Positions 60,558 to 64,000 of a stretch of DNA of 64,000 nucleotides are shown here, one piece after another. The number at the start of each line of letters is the position of its first letter. Position 1 is the first letter of the stretch. Made by a program: the position numbers and the translations under genes. The stretch is from CAVVSD01 sp963757125 (lineage in GTDB: Bacteria; Actinomycetota; Thermoleophilia; Solirubrobacterales; Solirubrobacteraceae): assembly GCA_963757125.1 (NCBI GenBank), contig CAVWQP010000004.1, positions 1,364,001 to 1,428,000 of the forward strand, read 5' to 3'. The notes beneath the pieces were generated by a model. It was not told the DNA's origin. It saw only the letters and a list, made by a program, of their open reading frames with translations, and did not search any database.

Positions 60558-60830
60558 ATGCTGCTCGCAACGACGCAGGTCGAGGACTTCGACCGCTTCC
60601 TGGAGATCTTCACGACCAAGGGCGCGGACAAGCGCCGGGAGCACGGCTCCAAGGGAGTGCTGATCTTCCGTGACCCCTCCGAGGACGACCGGGTCTGGGC
60701 GCTCTTCGACTGGGACGAGCAGGGTTGGCAGAGCTTCGTGACCGACCCGGAGGTGCCGGGGATCATGCGCGAGGCCGGCCACAAGGGCAAGCCGGTCAGC
60801 GCGGCGTTCGCCGGCCGCTGCGACGCCTGA
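60558..60830 (+). CDS. Small ABM/dimeric-alpha-beta-barrel-like protein
   Basis: This 90-residue protein begins MLLATTQVEDFDRFLEIF and continues VLIFRDPSEDDRVWALFDWDEQGW, the pattern of small dimeric alpha-beta barrels that bind or oxidise small molecules. A strong ribosome site AAGGAG lies nine bases before the ATG. It is 36 bases after the binding protein and so probably in the same transcript. Its function is not known. Confidence 0.75.
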   Translation: MLLATTQVEDFDRFLEIFTTKGADKRREHGSKGVLIFRDPSEDDRVWALFDWDEQGWQSFVTDPEVPGIMREAGHKGKPVSAAFAGRCDA

Positions 60831-60860
60831 CGTGCGGCGCCGCGCGCGGGGTTCGCGGAA

Positions 60861-62000
60861 TCAGCCCCCGAACCAGCGCGCGCGGCGCGTCGCGCCGAAC
60901 TCCGCCTTCTCGGCGGCGTACGCGAGCGAGGGCTCGTTGCGCTCGGCCACCGGGGACGGGCCGCCCAGGAAGTTGACCTCCACCTTGCTGACGAGCCCGG
61001 CGCCGAACTCGGCGTAGCAGATGCCCCACCCCTCGTACGGCGCGGGTGGCGCCTCGCCGGAGATCTCCGCAGCGATGTCGTCGGCGACGACCAGCGCGGC
61101 CGACTCGGCGAAGATGCCCGCCTTCGGGACGGTCCGCGGGCCGGAGCTGACGTCGCCGAGGGCGTAGACGTTGGGGAACCGCGTCCGGAGGTTCGTCTGG
61201 TCGACGGGCACCCAGCCGTCGACCGCGAGTCCCGCGGCCGCCAGCGGGTCGGGTGCCCGGTGGACGGGGATCCCGACGAACAGGTCGTACGGCATCGTCT
61301 CGCCGCTCTTGAGATGCGCCACACGGGCTGCCGGGTCGATGCTGGTGACCAGCTGCTGGGGATGCTCGTCGACGCCCCGCGCAGCCAGGGCGTCGCGGAA
61401 CATCTGCGAGACCTCACCCGTCACCGGGACCGGACGCTGCATCGGGAACGTGGTCGCCATCTGGACGTCGTCACGGATCCCCCGGAGCGTGAAGTGCTCG
61501 TGCATGAGGAACGACCCCTCGAACGGCGCCGGCGGACACTTGAACGGCGCCCCGAGCACCGAGACGAGCACGCGGCCGCCGTCGAACCCGGCCAGCGCGT
61601 CGCGCAGACGCTCGGCCCCGGCCATCGTGTAGTACTCGTGGCCGCCCGCCTCGAAGCCGGGCGTCGCCGCCATGTCGTAGTCCGCGCCCATGGCCACGAC
61701 CAGGAAGTCGGCGTCGTGGACGCCGGCGTCGGTGGACACCCGCCGCGCGACCGGATCGATCTCGAGGACCCGCTCCTGGCGGAACTCGACGCCGTCGGTG
61801 GAGATGTCGCGGTACGGGATCCGGACGGCGTCGGCCGACTCGCGGCCGAGCATCACCTCGAGCTTGGAGAAGCCGAAGTGGAACGAGTCGTTGCGGTCGA
61901 GCAACGTGATGCGGACCGCGTCCGGAACCGTCTCGGAGAGTCGCGTGGCCAGTTCGAGCCCGGCGAAGCCGGCGCCGAGGATCAGGACGTGTCGCTTCAT
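60861..62000 (-). CDS. FAD-dependent NAD(P)/sulfide:quinone-type oxidoreductase
   Basis: This 379-residue flavoprotein has the N-terminal FAD motif HVLILGAGFAGLELATRL, a second nucleotide-binding region around GGRVLVSVLGAPFKCPP and the C-terminal FAD motif NVYALGDVSS. It resembles sulfide:quinone reductase and type-II NADH dehydrogenases. The Cys in APFKCPPAPFEG aligns with one of the redox-active Cys residues of sulfide:quinone reductase; the other two are not obvious. It faces the small barrel protein convergently and is 30 bases from the next upstream gene (monooxygenase). Confidence 0.87.
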   Translation of the reverse strand: MKRHVLILGAGFAGLELATRLSETVPDAVRITLLDRNDSFHFGFSKLEVMLGRESADAVRIPYRDISTDGVEFRQERVLEIDPVARRVSTDAGVHDADFLVVAMGADYDMAATPGFEAGGHEYYTMAGAERLRDALAGFDGGRVLVSVLGAPFKCPPAPFEGSFLMHEHFTLRGIRDDVQMATTFPMQRPVPVTGEVSQMFRDALAARGVDEHPQQLVTSIDPAARVAHLKSGETMPYDLFVGIPVHRAPDPLAAAGLAVDGWVPVDQTNLRTRFPNVYALGDVSSGPRTVPKAGIFAESAALVVADDIAAEISGEAPPAPYEGWGICYAEFGAGLVSKVEVNFLGGPSPVAERNEPSLAYAAEKAEFGATRRARWFGG

Positions 62001-62030
62001 CGTGGCGCGAGCCTACGGATCCCGCGGGTG

Positions 62031-63159
62031 TCAGATGGGCTGTGCCAGGGTCGACATGCTCTCGCGGATGAGCGTGATCGGATCGGCGTCCGGTGCGTCG
62101 GGGTGCTGCTCCCACTCACCGAGCTGGCGGGAGTTCTCCACGACCAGCCGGCAGCGCGGGAAGCGGCGCTCGGTGAACGTCTCCAGGGCATCGCCCAACG
62201 CGAGCTCGGAACAGCAGGAGCTCGGTCAGGACGACGGCATCCTCGATCGCGAGGCCGATGCCGAACGCCAGCTGCGGGCTGGTCGCGTGCGCTGCGTCGC
62301 CGACGAGCACCACCCGGCCGCTGTGCCAGGGCGGTGGGAGGAGCAGCGTCTGCAGCGCGCGGAAGTCCACGCGATCGGGCTCGCGCAGCTGCGCTGCGAT
62401 GGCGGGCACGGGGGACGGGTAGTTCGCCAGGCGCTCCTGCCACAGGTCCACGAGCGCGTCGCGCGGTGGACGCTCCAGGGGCATGGTGGAGTCGAGCATC
62501 CAGATGTACCCCGTCGTCGCCGAGAGCGGGACGAGCCCGAGACGGTGCGGGCCATGGATGAGGATCCGGTACCCGTCGAGCTCGGCCGGGCGGTCGAACG
62601 ATCCGCGCCAGATCACCTGACCGGTGTAGCTCGGCTCCGGGCCGCCGGGCAGCACGGTGTCGCGGATCCGCGAGTGCAGCCCGTCCGCGCCGAGGACGAG
62701 ATCGAACCGGTCGCGCGAGCCGTCGGTCAGCTCGACGTCGACGCCGTCGGGATCCTGCGTGAGCCCCACGACGGTCGTGCCCGTCCGCACCGGCGTGCCG
62801 AGCTCGCGCAGGGCGTCGGCGAGGATCTCGTGCAGCGTCACGCGCGACATGGCCACCGAAGGCGGGGCCTCGGGCTCGTTGACGTTGAACTGCGGGAACG
62901 TCCCGACCGGATCCCCGTGCGAGGTGAACAGATCGATCGCCGCGTGGGGCTCGCCCGCGGCGACGCACCCTTCGTAGAGCCCCAGCGTCTTGAGCGCCCG
63001 CAGCGGCGGGCTCTGCAGGAGCAACCCGACGCCCGCCGGGCGCCAGTCGTCCTCGATCTCCACGATCTCGGCTGCGATGCCGGCGCGCGCGAGCGCGATC
63101 GCCGCGGTCATGCCGGCGGGGCCGCCACCGACGATGAGGACCCGACCCACGTCGGTCAT
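62031..63159 (-). CDS. FAD-dependent aromatic monooxygenase (PHBH-type), one frameshift
   Basis: This is a flavin monooxygenase of the p-hydroxybenzoate hydroxylase family. FAD motifs are GRVLIVGGGPAGMTAAIALARAG, the DG motif DLVLGADGLHSRIRD and GD motif VVLVGDAAHATSPQLAFG. A base error near 62205 shifts the frame; the corrected text continues ALGDALETFTERRFPRCRLVVENSRQLGEWEQHP and ends at TGA 62031-62033. It overlaps the next upstream gene (FAD-linked oxidase) by ATGA. It would hydroxylate an aromatic or similar substrate with NAD(P)H. Confidence 0.88.
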
Positions 63160-64000
63160 GAGGCCACCGGCTCCGGGGTGCCGAGATAGCTGTGGAAGCG
63201 GCCGTCGGGGTCGTACCTCGCCTTGAGCTCCTTGAGGCGCTCCGTCTCCTCCGGGCCGAGCACGTACTTGGGGAAGCTGACGAGGTCGTGGTCGTTGACC
63301 TTGCCTCCGCGGATCGAGTACGGCTCGAGGCTGCGCATCGCATCGCGCACGAAGGCGTCGAGCTGCTCGTCCTCGTGCTGCTCCTCACCGACGCCGTAGA
63401 CGTGGACGCTCAGCGGGGTGTGCAGGGAGTAGGCGGCGTTGGGGTGCTCACGCGTCTTCCACGGCGCCCAGAGGACATGCGAGTGCGATGTCGGCAGCGA
63501 TCGGACGATCCGGTCCAGAGGCTCGAGGAACGCGTCGTCCTCCGCGTTGACCCACAGCGCGTCCGACCGATAGCGGAACCCCTTCGGGTAGAGCTGATCG
63601 ACCTGCGCGTAGCCGTCGTCCCATGTCCACGGGTGCGGGGGCTGGTGCACGAGTGCCCGATCGAGGACCGGGGAGCGCTCGAACGGCTCGAGCAGCGCGT
63701 CGGCCTCCTCGTCGGTGTCGGCGAACGCGATCGGGAAGTGGGCCACGATCGTTCCCTGGTGGAACGGGAGGAAGCTCTCGATCGCGGCCCAGAGGTTCGA
63801 CACGTTCTCGGGGGCCGCGAGCGTCACAGGCAGGATCCACTCGAGGAACTCGCCAAGCACGTCCACCGGGTACACGTAGAGGCTCGTGCGCATCGCCGCG
63901 GGCAGCGGGCTGACCTCGAGGTGCAGGCGCGTGACCGCCGCGAAGAACCCGGGCCCGGACCCTCGCGCCGCCCACATGAGGTCAGGGTGCGACTCGTCGT
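63156..64000 (-). CDS. FAD-linked oxidase (berberine-bridge-enzyme-like), 5' truncated by window edge
   Basis: This is the C-terminal part of a BBE-like oxidase. The end of the FAD-binding domain reads DESHPDLMWAARGSGPGFFAAVTRLHLEV, and the C-terminal BBE motif is LKELKARYDPDGRFHSYLG. The upstream part, with the covalent-FAD His and Cys sites, lies outside the window. The first ATG inside the window (63977) is not the true start because coding text precedes it. The stop overlaps the monooxygenase start by four bases, so the two flavoenzymes are coupled, perhaps in an oxidation pathway. Confidence 0.88.
   Translation of the reverse strand, partial: DESHPDLMWAARGSGPGFFAAVTRLHLEVSPLPAAMRTSLYVYPVDVLGEFLEWILPVTLAAPENVSNLWAAIESFLPFHQGTIVAHFPIAFADTDEEADALLEPFERSPVLDRALVHQPPHPWTWDDGYAQVDQLYPKGFRYRSDALWVNAEDDAFLEPLDRIVRSLPTSHSHVLWAPWKTREHPNAAYSLHTPLSVHVYGVGEEQHEDEQLDAFVRDAMRSLEPYSIRGGKVNDHDLVSFPKYVLGPEETERLKELKARYDPDGRFHSYLGTPEPVAS

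Noticed and set aside
57175..60570. A 1131-codon open frame on the minus strand
   Set aside because: It runs across three well-supported genes in other frames, and its text is low-complexity Arg/Gly/Ala/Asp. It is a GC-driven shadow.
1..64000. tRNA, rRNA, CRISPR array, transposase or phage genes
   Set aside because: I looked for cloverleaf-like genes, regular spaced repeats and transposase or integrase motifs while reading and recognised none; a covariance-model search was not possible here.

Overview
The window is very GC-rich, uses many GTG and some TTG starts, and packs genes with ATGA or GTGA overlaps. These features and the remembered look of the proteins suggest an actinobacterium, possibly of the Thermoleophilia/Solirubrobacterales; this placement is inference. 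No rRNA, tRNA, CRISPR array, insertion sequence or phage gene was recognised. Nearly all of the sequence is coding and no gene-free stretch exceeds 300 bases.

Layout. 0-6.6 kb is envelope and housekeeping: an antiporter cut by the left edge, an OafA-type acyltransferase, a membrane protein, a damaged methyltransferase, an amino-acid-type binding protein and an L,D-transpeptidase. 6.6-20.4 kb is catabolic: a Rieske ring-hydroxylating oxygenase (alpha, beta and a coupled 79-residue protein) divergent from a LysR regulator, then an aldo/keto reductase, an MFS transporter, and a tight run of gamma-glutamyltransferase-like, CocE-like hydrolase, VOC, two amidohydrolases and a Rieske ferredoxin, followed by DUF1028 and M20 genes. 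20.4-24 kb holds a broken AbiEi/DUF559-type gene, a DUF1254 protein and an acyl-CoA dehydrogenase.

24-38.4 kb looks like one regulon around an IclR regulator: homocysteine methyltransferase-like, nitrilase-type amidohydrolase, IclR, MmgE/PrpD, alpha/beta hydrolase, 2-hydroxyacid dehydrogenase, aminotransferase, a ThDP-dependent decarboxylase resembling 5-guanidino-2-oxopentanoate decarboxylase, a four-gene polyamine-type ABC importer and a GMC oxidoreductase. A repeated 15-bp motif lies at its promoters. The combination suggests import and breakdown of a small nitrogen compound, but the substrate cannot be read from sequence.

38.4-47 kb carries ApbE and a ferric-reductase-like membrane protein, a TetR/MFS/DUF1989 operon, an ABC exporter pair and a badly frameshifted MMPL exporter. 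47-53 kb has an SDR plus NCS1 permease pair and a MalT-like regulator that share a palindromic site, then an epimerase and a small histidine kinase. 53-57.7 kb has an amidinotransferase-family enzyme, divergent SDR/TetR and GntR/membrane-protein pairs with striking palindromes, a repeat protein and an ABC remnant. 57.7-64 kb has an HD-GYP/LuxR protein divergent from a leaderless-secretion (no signal peptide) amide-type binding protein, then flavoenzymes running off the right edge.

A caution for every reader: about 30 single-base insertions or deletions break otherwise well-conserved genes, and two genes have large internal deletions. Much of this is probably sequencing or assembly error rather than biology.
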